From: an uncultured Collinsella sp.
Lineage (GTDB): Bacteria > Actinomycetota > Coriobacteriia > Coriobacteriales > Coriobacteriaceae
Length of the DNA: 22,241 nucleotides
Assembly (NCBI GenBank): GCA_900540935.1
Contig: UQHW01000033.1
Location: 1 to 22,241 of the forward strand
Direction: 5' to 3'
Shown here: in pieces, positions 7,556 through 14,609 of the stretch
How the letters are laid out: each line of letters starts with the position of its first letter
Position numbering within the stretch: the stretch's first letter is position 1
Made by a program: the position numbers and the translations under genes
Notes under the pieces: generated by a model
Seen by the model: only the letters and a program-made list of their open reading frames with translations
The model's database searches: none
Told to the model about the DNA's origin: nothing

Positions 7556-7636
7556 AATTGAACTTCCGAATGAGGTACGGCGCTATACTGCTTGCTAAAT
7601 TGAACCCTGGTTCAATTCGTGTTCTATAAATTGAAC
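7556..7636. promoter_or_regulatory. AATTGAAC half-site array, likely autoregulatory operator
   Basis: The octamer AATTGAAC occurs at 7556-7563, 7598-7605 and 7629-7636 on the plus strand and inverted at 7610-7617. The middle pair forms a perfect dyad, AATTGAACC (7598-7606) and GGTTCAATT (7609-7617), two bases apart. A possible -10 (TATACT, 7584-7589) places the dyad over the transcription start. Starts of same-strand copies are 42 and 31 bases apart, near whole helical turns. This suggests cooperative repression, plausibly by the HTH domain of the gene just downstream. Confidence 0.65.
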
Positions 7637-7657
7637 TTTGCCAGCAAGGAGGTTCTA

Positions 7658-9178
7658 GTGGCCCAAGAGACGTTTAGCGATCGCCTGCGACAGGCTATGT
7701 CCGATCGCGACGTTCGCCAGTCGGACGTGATCCGCGCATCGGAGATGCTCGGCAAAAAACTCGGCAAGAGTCAGATGAGCCAATATGTGAGCGGCAAGAC
7801 GATCCCGCGGCGCGATGTGGCTGAGCTGCTCGCCCGTATTTTGGAGGTCGATGTTACCTGGCTGCTTGCCGGCGACGCCGATCAAGGCGAGGCATCATCA
7901 CCCCGCAACGATTCCAAGCCCGAACCCCATCCCTCAGCTCAAATTGCAAGGAGCACCACCATGCGCACTTTTTCTAAATCCACCAAGCTCGATAACGTCC
8001 TGTATGACGTGCGCGGCCCCGTCGTCGACGAGGCCGCCCGTATGGAGGACGAGGGCGAGCGCATCCTCAAGCTCAATATCGGTAACCCGGCGCCCTTCGG
8101 TTTCCGCACGCCCGATGAGGTCATCAAGGACATGCGCCAGCAGCTGCCCGACTGCGAAGGCTATTCCAACTCGCGCGGCCTGTTCTCCGCGCGCAAGGCG
8201 ATCATGCAGTATTCGCAGATCAAGGGCCTGCCCAACGTTCAGATGGAGCATATCTACACGGGCAACGGCGTGTCCGAGCTCATTCAGCTTTCGATGAACG
8301 CGCTGCTCGACAATGGCGACGAGATTCTGATCCCCAGCCCCGACTATCCGCTCTGGACGGCGTGCGCAACCCTTGCCGGCGGTCATCCCGTACACTATCT
8401 GTGCGATGAGCAGGCGGATTGGTATCCCGACCTGGAGGATATGGAGTCCAAGATCACGAGCGCGACCAAGGCCCTCGTCATCATCAACCCCAACAACCCC
8501 ACGGGTTCCGTCTATCCGCGCGAGGTGCTCGAGGGCATCGTCGAGGTTGCACGCAGGCATCAGCTGATGATCTTTGCCGATGAGATCTACGACCGCCTGT
8601 GCATGGACGGCTACGAGCACGTCTCGATTGCCTCGCTCGCCCCCGACCTGCCCTGCGTCACCTTTAGTGGCCTTTCCAAGTCGCACATGATTGCGGGCTA
8701 TCGTATTGGCTGGATGGTGCTTTCGGGCAACCAGCGCTGCATGAGCGACTTCATCATGGGTATCAACATGCTCTCCAACATGCGCCTGTGCTCCAACGTG
8801 CCGGCTCAGTCGATCGTTCAGACGGCACTCGGTGGTCATCAGTCCGTTAACGACTACATCCGTCCCGGCGGCCGTGTCTACGAGCAGCGCAACTTTGTGT
8901 ATGAGGCGCTCAACAAGATTGACGGCATCTCGGTGGTTAAGCCGCGCGCGGCGTTCTACATCTTCCCCAAGATGGATGTGAAGAAGTTCAACATCACCGA
9001 TGACGAGCAGTTCGCCCTCGACCTGCTGCACGAGAAGAAAATCCTGATCACGCGCGGCGGCGGCTTTAACTGGGCCGAGCCCGACCACTTCCGCATCGTG
9101 TACCTGCCGCGCATGGAAGTGCTCAAAGAGTCGCTCGAAGACCTCGCCGACTTCTTCGATCATTACCGCCAGGCGTAA
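7658..9178 (+). CDS. XRE helix-turn-helix/AlaA-type aminotransferase fusion
   Basis: Fusion of 506 aa from GTG at 7658, supported by AAGGAGG five bases upstream. Residues about 6-72 form a Cro/CI-type helix-turn-helix (FSDRLRQAM, KSQMSQYVSGKTIPRRDVAELLARILEVDVTWLLAG). A hydrophilic linker follows to about residue 100. The remainder is a fold-type I PLP aminotransferase closely resembling alanine aminotransferase AlaA (KLNIGNPAPFGF, IINPNNPTG, FADEIYD, SGLSKSHMIAGYRIGWM with PLP lysine at residue 341, DHFRIVYLP). The enzyme would interconvert alanine/2-oxoglutarate and pyruvate/glutamate. The fusion may sense PLP, amino-acid status or its own substrate and bind the AATTGAAC array. It differs from MocR proteins, which use a GntR domain. 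An internal start at 7961 could give the enzyme alone. Confidence 0.9.
   Translation: MAQETFSDRLRQAMSDRDVRQSDVIRASEMLGKKLGKSQMSQYVSGKTIPRRDVAELLARILEVDVTWLLAGDADQGEASSPRNDSKPEPHPSAQIARSTTMRTFSKSTKLDNVLYDVRGPVVDEAARMEDEGERILKLNIGNPAPFGFRTPDEVIKDMRQQLPDCEGYSNSRGLFSARKAIMQYSQIKGLPNVQMEHIYTGNGVSELIQLSMNALLDNGDEILIPSPDYPLWTACATLAGGHPVHYLCDEQADWYPDLEDMESKITSATKALVIINPNNPTGSVYPREVLEGIVEVARRHQLMIFADEIYDRLCMDGYEHVSIASLAPDLPCVTFSGLSKSHMIAGYRIGWMVLSGNQRCMSDFIMGINMLSNMRLCSNVPAQSIVQTALGGHQSVNDYIRPGGRVYEQRNFVYEALNKIDGISVVKPRAAFYIFPKMDVKKFNITDDEQFALDLLHEKKILITRGGGFNWAEPDHFRIVYLPRMEVLKESLEDLADFFDHYRQA
7961..9178 (+). CDS. alaA: Possible separately translated AlaA aminotransferase
   Basis: Inside the fusion frame, AAGGAG (7948-7953) lies seven bases before an ATG at 7961, an excellent ribosome site in the middle of the linker. 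Translation from here gives 405 aa beginning MRTFSKSTKLDNVLYDVRGP, which matches the length and N-terminal pattern known for E. coli AlaA (405 aa). The same mRNA may therefore make both the DNA-binding fusion and the free enzyme. Alternatively, the ribosome site is a leftover from a time when the genes were separate. This entry is an alternative product of the same frame, not an extra gene. Confidence 0.5.
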   Translation: MRTFSKSTKLDNVLYDVRGPVVDEAARMEDEGERILKLNIGNPAPFGFRTPDEVIKDMRQQLPDCEGYSNSRGLFSARKAIMQYSQIKGLPNVQMEHIYTGNGVSELIQLSMNALLDNGDEILIPSPDYPLWTACATLAGGHPVHYLCDEQADWYPDLEDMESKITSATKALVIINPNNPTGSVYPREVLEGIVEVARRHQLMIFADEIYDRLCMDGYEHVSIASLAPDLPCVTFSGLSKSHMIAGYRIGWMVLSGNQRCMSDFIMGINMLSNMRLCSNVPAQSIVQTALGGHQSVNDYIRPGGRVYEQRNFVYEALNKIDGISVVKPRAAFYIFPKMDVKKFNITDDEQFALDLLHEKKILITRGGGFNWAEPDHFRIVYLPRMEVLKESLEDLADFFDHYRQA

Positions 9179-9200
9179 CGGCAAAGGTAGCCTGTAATGA

Positions 9201-9238
9201 AACGGTCGGCCCGCAACGGATGCGGGCCGACCGTTTTC
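9201..9238 (+). terminator. Intrinsic terminator after the aminotransferase
   Basis: A perfect 15-bp GC-rich stem (9201-9215 with 9221-9235) with a five-base loop runs into TTTTCTGTCT. It ends the transcript of the fusion gene and insulates the downstream operon. Confidence 0.92.
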
Positions 9239-9306
9239 TGTCTAAGCCCGTGCTGTTAGCGCTTGTCTCGTTGAGCGGGCGAGGTTCGCGTGTGAGCGGT
9301 AAGTTC

Positions 9307-9323
9307 TATTCCAAAATGGAATA
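9307..9323. promoter_or_regulatory. 17-bp palindrome, likely LysR activator site
   Basis: TATTCCA (9307-9313), AAA, TGGAATA (9317-9323) is a perfect dyad containing a T-N11-A core. It lies 19 bases upstream of the -35 of the promoter for the amidohydrolase operon, about 55-70 bases before the expected transcription start, where LysR activators normally bind. The convergent LysR gene at the far end of the operon is the obvious candidate regulator. Confidence 0.6.
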
Positions 9324-9342
9324 CAGTGGGCTTAAGCTGGAA

Positions 9343-9372
9343 TTGATGTCCGGGTACCTGCTTTTCTAGAAT
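9343..9372 (+). promoter_or_regulatory. Promoter of the amidohydrolase-PTS operon
   Basis: TTGATG (9343-9348) and TAGAAT (9367-9372) are separated by 18 bases, a good sigma70-type promoter, with transcription expected from about 9379 and a short leader to the ATG at 9405. Confidence 0.6.
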
Positions 9373-9404
9373 GTTTTCAACAAGATGAAAGGCGGTTCCA
9401 ACCA

Positions 9405-10439
9405 ATGATTATCGATGCAAATTCCTACTGGTTCGACGAGCACATCTTTCATGACGAGACGCTCTGCGAACAGTTTTTGGCCGAGGTACCCCGCGCCTAT
9501 GACACCGAAGGCTATCTGACCATGAATTCCGCCGGCAAACGACAGATCGTGATCGAGATGCCCGCCGGTTCTCCGGGTCTTAACTACATTGAGGGCGACT
9601 ACACCCTCGAGAAGCGCTTGGCCGATATGGATGAGGCGGGGGTCGACAAGGCGATCCTCAAGCTCCCCGGCTGCCACGAGTGGATGTCGCTCGAGATGTG
9701 CCGGCGTTTCAACGACGGTATGGCTGCTGACGCGAAGGCGTCAAATGGCCGTCTGATTCCGCTTGTCGCCGTGCCGCCCTTTGGCACCAAAGCGAATTTG
9801 GAGGAGCTCGACCGCAGGCTCGACGATGGTTTTGCGGGCGTGCAGCTCTGCGCTCACTACGGCAAGCGCTATCTCGACGACCAGGTCTTCTCGAGCTTTT
9901 TCGAGCACCTGAACGAACGCCATGTCACCGTTTACGTGCACCATGTTCCCGTGCCGGTCGAGAACGAGTCGCTTCTCGCGTACGACAACCTTCGCCGCTC
10001 TTATGGCCGCTGCGTCGACCAAACTACGGCGATCGGCCGAGAGATCTTTGGTGATTTCTTTGAGCGCTATCCCAATATCAAGATGGTCCACTCCATGCTC
10101 GGCGGCGCATACTTTGCGTTCAAGGAGATGCTGCTGCCTCATGGTCCCAAGCGCCCTGATGCTTCTGGCCGTTTTCAGGTCGATACCGAGACCGTTTCCA
10201 GGCACCTCGAGAACAACATCTATTTCGACATGTCCCATGCCCAGCCTTGGGGCAAGACACTCCTCGCCTGCGCGGTTGACGTGCTGGGTGCAGACCATAT
10301 TGTTTTTGGCACGAGCTATCCCGTCAAACGCGAGTGGCTCACCGAGGGTGTCGCCTGCGTTCGCGCTGCAAATCTGAGCGATACAGACAGCGACCTTGTG
10401 CTTGGCGGTACGGCGCAGCAACTGTACGGTGTCGAGTGA
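9405..10439 (+). CDS. Amidohydrolase-2 family protein with altered metal site
   Basis: TIM-barrel protein of 344 aa resembling the amidohydrolase-2/ACMSD family (hydrolases and decarboxylases). The pattern of strands fits the family: IIDANSYW at the N-terminus, VDKAILKLPG, LIPLVAVPPFG, VTVYVHH (His179/180), IKMVHSMLGG (His229), and ADHIVFGTSYPV near the end. In typical members the N-terminal HxH and the Asp of GSDYP hold the metal together with a central His. Here HxH reads Asn6-Ser-Tyr8 and the Asp is Ser304, so three of four ligands are replaced. It may be a metal-independent, divergent or structural protein. It is the first gene of a four-gene operon; AAAGGCGG upstream is its ribosome site. 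No signal peptide is seen, so it is cytoplasmic. Confidence 0.85.
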   Translation: MIIDANSYWFDEHIFHDETLCEQFLAEVPRAYDTEGYLTMNSAGKRQIVIEMPAGSPGLNYIEGDYTLEKRLADMDEAGVDKAILKLPGCHEWMSLEMCRRFNDGMAADAKASNGRLIPLVAVPPFGTKANLEELDRRLDDGFAGVQLCAHYGKRYLDDQVFSSFFEHLNERHVTVYVHHVPVPVENESLLAYDNLRRSYGRCVDQTTAIGREIFGDFFERYPNIKMVHSMLGGAYFAFKEMLLPHGPKRPDASGRFQVDTETVSRHLENNIYFDMSHAQPWGKTLLACAVDVLGADHIVFGTSYPVKREWLTEGVACVRAANLSDTDSDLVLGGTAQQLYGVE

Positions 10440-10465
10440 GCGGCAATCAGAGGGGAGTATCTGCC

Positions 10466-11713
10466 ATGGGCGAAGGAGAGATGAGGGCTGGGGCCGCTCG
10501 TGTGGCCATCGATCTTGGGGACGTGTTGCCGTTCGACGGTTTCGACGAACTCCGTCATGAGGTCTTCGCCCGTGCCCTTATCATCGAGGGGACGGGGCGA
10601 CGCGCCTGCGTCCTTTCGCTTGAGGTCACCTCGATCGCTCCGGCTCTACTCGCCGATCTGCGTGAGGTTGTTGAGGATGCCGCCAATTGCAGCGGTGCTT
10701 ATTCTTGGGTGGTTCCTACCCACACGTTTTCCATGCCTCACGTCCGCACTTCCGGGCATCTTGCCGACGATGCTACCCGCAATTGCAACGAGCGCTATCG
10801 CGCAGCGCTCGTCGCTGCCGCCCGCACGGCTGTCGAGCGCGCTGTTGCGGGCATTCACTCTGCCACGCTCGCCACTGTGGAGGGCGAATGCCCCGTGAAC
10901 GTTAATCGCGACATTGAGACGCCTGCCGGCTGGTGGTTGGGCTCGAATCCCAGGGGGTTTGCCGACCACACGATGCCCGTACTCGCCATAAGGGATGCCG
11001 GGGGCGAGTATGTTGCCGTGCTCGCGACGGCGGACGTTCAGTCCTCCGTGCTCGACGGGTCGCGCGACTCCGAGGGGAGGCGCATGGCGAGCGGAGACCT
11101 CTTTGGTTTTGCCGCCATGTCACTCGAGCGCGAGCTGGGCGGCGTTGCCCTGTTGCTGCCAGGCGCCGCGGGCGACCAAGGTCCGGCGGAGCGCGCCATG
11201 AACGTCATGTTCGATGCGGCCGGCGTTAAGCAGACGGTCGATGCCCATGAGGACGGATACCGCATGCTGCACCAGCAGGGGCAGGCCTTGGGCAATGCTT
11301 TGATCGAAGCCGCTCGCATGGCGCGTGAGGATGACGCTACCGGCATCCATGCCCGCACGGTCGACGTTCTCCTGCCCGCTCAGACACGCGCCGATTTTCA
11401 CTCTTTGGCTCCGCACCGAACGTATGAGTTTCATGCCGCTGGCGAGCAGCGCACGAGGGTCTATCTGCTCCGGCTGGGAAACGTCGAGCTTGTCGGCGTA
11501 CAACCCGAGGTCTCGAGTGCATTCGGCGCCACTGTGCGCGCCGCCCGGTCCGGCTCTGTGTTCTTTGCCACGCTCGTCAACGGCGGACAGAAGTACCTAC
11601 CGGCTCCCGACGCGTACGAAAAAATCACCTATGAGGCTATGAACTCCGGTTTTGCCGCCGGATCCCATGAGCGCCTCGTCGAAATCATCATTGCCGCCTT
11701 GAATGCGGCGTGA
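10466..11713 (+). CDS. Neutral ceramidase N-terminal-domain-like protein A
   Basis: Protein of 415 aa resembling the neutral/alkaline non-lysosomal ceramidase N-terminal domain, a metallo-amidase fold. Supporting patterns in order: MRAGAARVAID start, VVPTHTFSMPH (His86, His92), CPVNVNRD (family NR element), LLPGAAGDQGPAERAMN (nucleophile loop region), VGVQPEVSSAFG (Glu348, metal-ligand position) and NGGQKYLPAPDAYEKITYEA (Tyr element). Where the family has a second metal His, this protein seems to read ATAD (Asp190), so the site is altered. There is no signal peptide, unlike secreted ceramidases, so the substrate must be cytoplasmic. AGGGGAG eight bases before ATG supports this start; ATG 10481 is less well placed. 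It lies 26 bases after the amidohydrolase and is a divergent paralogue of the next gene. Confidence 0.75.
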   Translation: MGEGEMRAGAARVAIDLGDVLPFDGFDELRHEVFARALIIEGTGRRACVLSLEVTSIAPALLADLREVVEDAANCSGAYSWVVPTHTFSMPHVRTSGHLADDATRNCNERYRAALVAAARTAVERAVAGIHSATLATVEGECPVNVNRDIETPAGWWLGSNPRGFADHTMPVLAIRDAGGEYVAVLATADVQSSVLDGSRDSEGRRMASGDLFGFAAMSLERELGGVALLLPGAAGDQGPAERAMNVMFDAAGVKQTVDAHEDGYRMLHQQGQALGNALIEAARMAREDDATGIHARTVDVLLPAQTRADFHSLAPHRTYEFHAAGEQRTRVYLLRLGNVELVGVQPEVSSAFGATVRAARSGSVFFATLVNGGQKYLPAPDAYEKITYEAMNSGFAAGSHERLVEIIIAALNAA

Positions 11714-11731
11714 CACAGAAGGAGAACGTGC

Positions 11732-12850
11732 ATGAACATTGGACACGCGCGCCGCAAAATTACCCCACAGGGCGACATCTACCTGATTGGCTACCGCAAT
11801 CTTCCCAACCGTCTTGAACCTGCGACGGGCGTCCATGATGACGTCTTCGCCAACGCCATCCTCTTCCAGCAAGGCGAACGTGAAGTGTTTCTTTTTAATG
11901 CCGATGTCCTCGAGTTCGAGGAAAGCATGGCCGAGGAAGTCAAGACAATGCTCGCCGAGCGCTATGGAATCGACCGTGACTGCGTTTTGCTCTCGGCGAC
12001 GCACGACCATACTTCAATCGTCGCTTACCACCGCAGCTGGTGGACGGGAAAATTCGACGAGAACTACTACCGCTGGTTCCTCGATACCATTTGCCAATGC
12101 TTTGAGGAGTGCCGCGCCAACGCACAGCCCGCGATTTGTCGCTTGGGCAAGCAGGTCATCACCGGTTTCTACGACAACCGCATCATCCCAGGTGAACTCG
12201 CCGACAATGAGGTCATTGTCGTATCGTTCTTCGATACCGAAGGCAAGCCATTTGCGGGCTTTGTGAACTGGGCGGTGCATTCCGCTTGCGTCGGACCCGA
12301 CTGCACGGAGCTCACGAGCGAACTCGCCGGTCTTACCGGCAAAAAGCTCGCTCAGAGTCTTGGTTACTATCCGGCCATGGTCGTCGGTGCTGCTGGCGAC
12401 TGTAGCGACCGCAATTTTCGCCAGGGACGCGGCATTCCCGAGGTCGAGCGCGTTTCGACCGGTCTTGCCGAGGCGATTTCCCAGATCAAGCTCGATCGCG
12501 AGGTCGTTCTCGACCGCATCGAGCCTCAGACGTTCTATCACACCGTTGCCCATGACGACTTTTCGCTCACGCTTAAGTGTGCCGTCATCAGTTTGGGCGG
12601 CCTGCATCTCTTTGTGTTCCCGAGTGAGCTCGGCAGCGACCTGGGTATTCGCATGAAGCGCGAATGCCCGGTCGAGGGAATAGTTTGCGGTTACACCAAC
12701 GGCTATTTCGAGTATTTCCTTCCGGCACGCGAGTACGGCCTCTCCTTTGAGACCGAGCGTACTCAGATTCCCCAGGGCGAACCGGAACGTCTGTGTGACA
12801 AGTTCTGCCAGACGACGAGACTTCTCGGCGCAGCAGATTCGCGTCTGTAG
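11732..12850 (+). CDS. Neutral ceramidase N-terminal-domain-like protein B
   Basis: Protein of 372 aa of the same ceramidase-like fold as its upstream neighbour but with a better kept active site: THDHTS (His91, His93), NWAVHSAC (His183), GAAGDCSDRN (residues 219-228, nucleophile loop with Ser225), FPSELG (Glu299) and GYTNGYFEYFLPAREYG (Tyr335). These match the order of Zn-binding His, His, Glu and Tyr in neutral ceramidases. The family hydrolyses amide bonds of N-acyl compounds; bacterial members without signal peptides occur beside sugar catabolism genes and their substrates are mostly unknown. AGAAGGAG seven bases before ATG fixes the start, 18 bases after gene A. It lacks the C-terminal immunoglobulin-like domain of secreted ceramidases. 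Confidence 0.8.
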   Translation: MNIGHARRKITPQGDIYLIGYRNLPNRLEPATGVHDDVFANAILFQQGEREVFLFNADVLEFEESMAEEVKTMLAERYGIDRDCVLLSATHDHTSIVAYHRSWWTGKFDENYYRWFLDTICQCFEECRANAQPAICRLGKQVITGFYDNRIIPGELADNEVIVVSFFDTEGKPFAGFVNWAVHSACVGPDCTELTSELAGLTGKKLAQSLGYYPAMVVGAAGDCSDRNFRQGRGIPEVERVSTGLAEAISQIKLDREVVLDRIEPQTFYHTVAHDDFSLTLKCAVISLGGLHLFVFPSELGSDLGIRMKRECPVEGIVCGYTNGYFEYFLPAREYGLSFETERTQIPQGEPERLCDKFCQTTRLLGAADSRL

Positions 12851-13043
12851 ACCTGATTGCGTGACATGGGCCAATGAGGCTCCCTGCCATGTGATCGGCA
12901 TCTTCCATCTTCTCTGCCGTTTCCCATCCCGGGCGTACGTGCGTCCGCGGATTACAAAGGGGGAAGCGGGTTCCTTGCCCTCCCACGTCGACTACGGAGG
13001 CCTGAAATCGATGCTATACCCCGCTCAGAAAAAGGAGAATTCC
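12851..13043 (+). other. Intercistronic gap with a possible hairpin
   Basis: A 193-base gap separates the ceramidase-like gene B from the PTS gene, long for this compact operon. ACATGG (12864-12869) and CCATGT (12887-12892) can pair just after the stop of gene B. No T-tract or clear promoter was found and no small gene with a ribosome site was recognised. It may be an mRNA-processing or differential-expression site. Confidence 0.35.
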
Positions 13044-14486
13044 ATGAAATACCAGAAGCTTTGCGATGAAATCATCACAAAGGTCGGTGGTCGAGACAAT
13101 GTGTTAGACGTGAGCCACTGCATTACGCGTCTCCGCTTCCACCTCAAGGATGAATCACTTGCCCAGACCAATGAACTTAAGGCGACGAAGGGCGTCGTTG
13201 ACGTCATCCAGGCTGGCGGACAGTATCAGGTCGTGATTGGTGCCACTGTCGAGGCTGTCTACAACGACCTTGTTCAGATTGGCGGGTTCGACACCAAGCC
13301 CGCGCTCGATATCGATGAGGGCGACAATGTCAAGAAGGGCGATCCGTTCTCGCGCCTGCTCGCCATCATTTCCGAGATTCTGCAGCCGGTTCTTGGCGTG
13401 CTTATGGCCGGTGGCTTTATCAAGTCGATGCTCGCGCTCTGCACGGTTGCCGGTTGGCTTGCCAAGGACAGCAATACCTATGTGACGCTCTCGGCAATCG
13501 GAGATTCGGTCTTCTATTACTTTCCGCTAATCATTGGCTGGACGTCGGCCAAGAAGTTCGGACTTAAGCCCGTTATGGGAATGGCGCTCGGTGGTATCCT
13601 CGTCTACCCGACGCTCGTTGGCCTTATGGGCGGAGATCCGCTCTACACGCTCGGCGCCGGCACGGTCTTCGAGTCCAATGTCTACGGTGATATTTTTGGC
13701 ATCCCGCTGATCATGCAGAATTACTCATCGACGATTCTGCCTGCGATCTTTATCGTCTGGATTGCCTCCAAGGTACACAAGGCCCTTTCTAACGCGCTGC
13801 CCGCGCTTGTGAGCTCGTTCTTCTCCAACATCCTGACGCTCCTCATTTGCGGCATCCTTGGCCTGCTTGTGGTCGGTCCGGTCATGACGGTCCTCTCCAA
13901 CATCGTTGCCCAGATCATTCTGATGCTCATCAACTTCCAACCCGCCATCGCCGGCTTCGTCATCGGCACGTTCTGGAGCCTGCTCGTCATGTTCGGCCTG
14001 CACTGGGGTATCATCCCGCTGTGGTTCCTCGATGTCGCAACCTACGGCTATGACCTCATTAACCCGCTCGTGTATGCAGGCGGTTGTGCCATCGCCGGCG
14101 CTGTGCTTGGCATGATCATCCGAACCAAGGACTCCGAGGAAAATGCTGCCGTCAACATTCCCGCCCTTGTCTCTTCGATTTTCGGTGTCAACGAGCCTGC
14201 GCTTTACGCCATCTTGCTGCCGCGTAAGCGCCTTATGTGGGCAACCTTTATTTCCGCTGGTGTAGGCGGCGCCATTGCCGGCCTCATGGGTGCCAAGCTC
14301 TATGCCTTCGGCGCCTCCGGCCCGCTCGGTTTCCCGAGCTTTATTAACCCTGCCGGCATCGACACGGGCTTTATCGGCCTTGTCATCTCCGGTGTGGTCG
14401 CTTTCGTTCTGGCTCTTGTCGCCGCTATGGTGATCGGTACCAAGAAGGACGAGGGCGGTAAGGCACTCAACATCTCGGTGGACTAG
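13044..14486 (+). CDS. PTS EIIBC permease, beta-glucoside/sucrose-like (Glc superfamily)
   Basis: Phosphotransferase system permease of 480 aa that imports and phosphorylates a sugar. Residues 1-85 are EIIB with the phosphorylation site Cys26 in SHCITRLRF and the GGQYQVVIG element. The EIIC membrane domain follows (about 105-465), with roughly ten helices, GLHWGIIPLW and the NEP element GVNEPALYAILLP. There is no EIIA domain, so a partner EIIA is needed from elsewhere, as in TreB-, SacP- or MurP-type permeases of similar length. The ATG at 13044 follows AAAGGAG; the frame is open further upstream but without a ribosome site. It is the last gene of the operon and carries no linked phospho-glycosidase. 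The substrate is unknown; the hydrolase-like neighbours suggest an acylated or amide-linked sugar. Confidence 0.92.
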   Translation: MKYQKLCDEIITKVGGRDNVLDVSHCITRLRFHLKDESLAQTNELKATKGVVDVIQAGGQYQVVIGATVEAVYNDLVQIGGFDTKPALDIDEGDNVKKGDPFSRLLAIISEILQPVLGVLMAGGFIKSMLALCTVAGWLAKDSNTYVTLSAIGDSVFYYFPLIIGWTSAKKFGLKPVMGMALGGILVYPTLVGLMGGDPLYTLGAGTVFESNVYGDIFGIPLIMQNYSSTILPAIFIVWIASKVHKALSNALPALVSSFFSNILTLLICGILGLLVVGPVMTVLSNIVAQIILMLINFQPAIAGFVIGTFWSLLVMFGLHWGIIPLWFLDVATYGYDLINPLVYAGGCAIAGAVLGMIIRTKDSEENAAVNIPALVSSIFGVNEPALYAILLPRKRLMWATFISAGVGGAIAGLMGAKLYAFGASGPLGFPSFINPAGIDTGFIGLVISGVVAFVLALVAAMVIGTKKDEGGKALNISVD

Positions 14487-14506
14487 TCTTTCTGCGCACT
14501 TTAACT

Positions 14507-14547
14507 AAATATGCCTCGGACGGCGACGTGCCGCCCGAGGCATATTT
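14507..14547. terminator. Bidirectional terminator between the PTS gene and lysR
   Basis: AAATATGCCTCGG (14507-14519) pairs with CCGAGGCATATTT (14535-14547), and CGGC/GCCG continues the stem inside with one mismatch. The A- and T-rich ends make it usable on both strands, as expected between convergent genes. Confidence 0.8.
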
Positions 14548-14609
14548 GTATTATGTGCCGTTGTCAGCGTGTTTGCGGACACAGGTCTGCGGTTGTGGAG
14601 CAGCGGGGA

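Noticed and set aside
7934..9184. Long minus-strand frame of 416 codons
   Set aside because: Antisense to the AlaA-like aminotransferase, no recognisable domain and shadow-like composition.
12014..12901. Minus-strand frame of 295 codons opposite ceramidase-like gene B
   Set aside because: Shadow of a well-supported plus-strand gene with intact family motifs; no ribosome site or domain.
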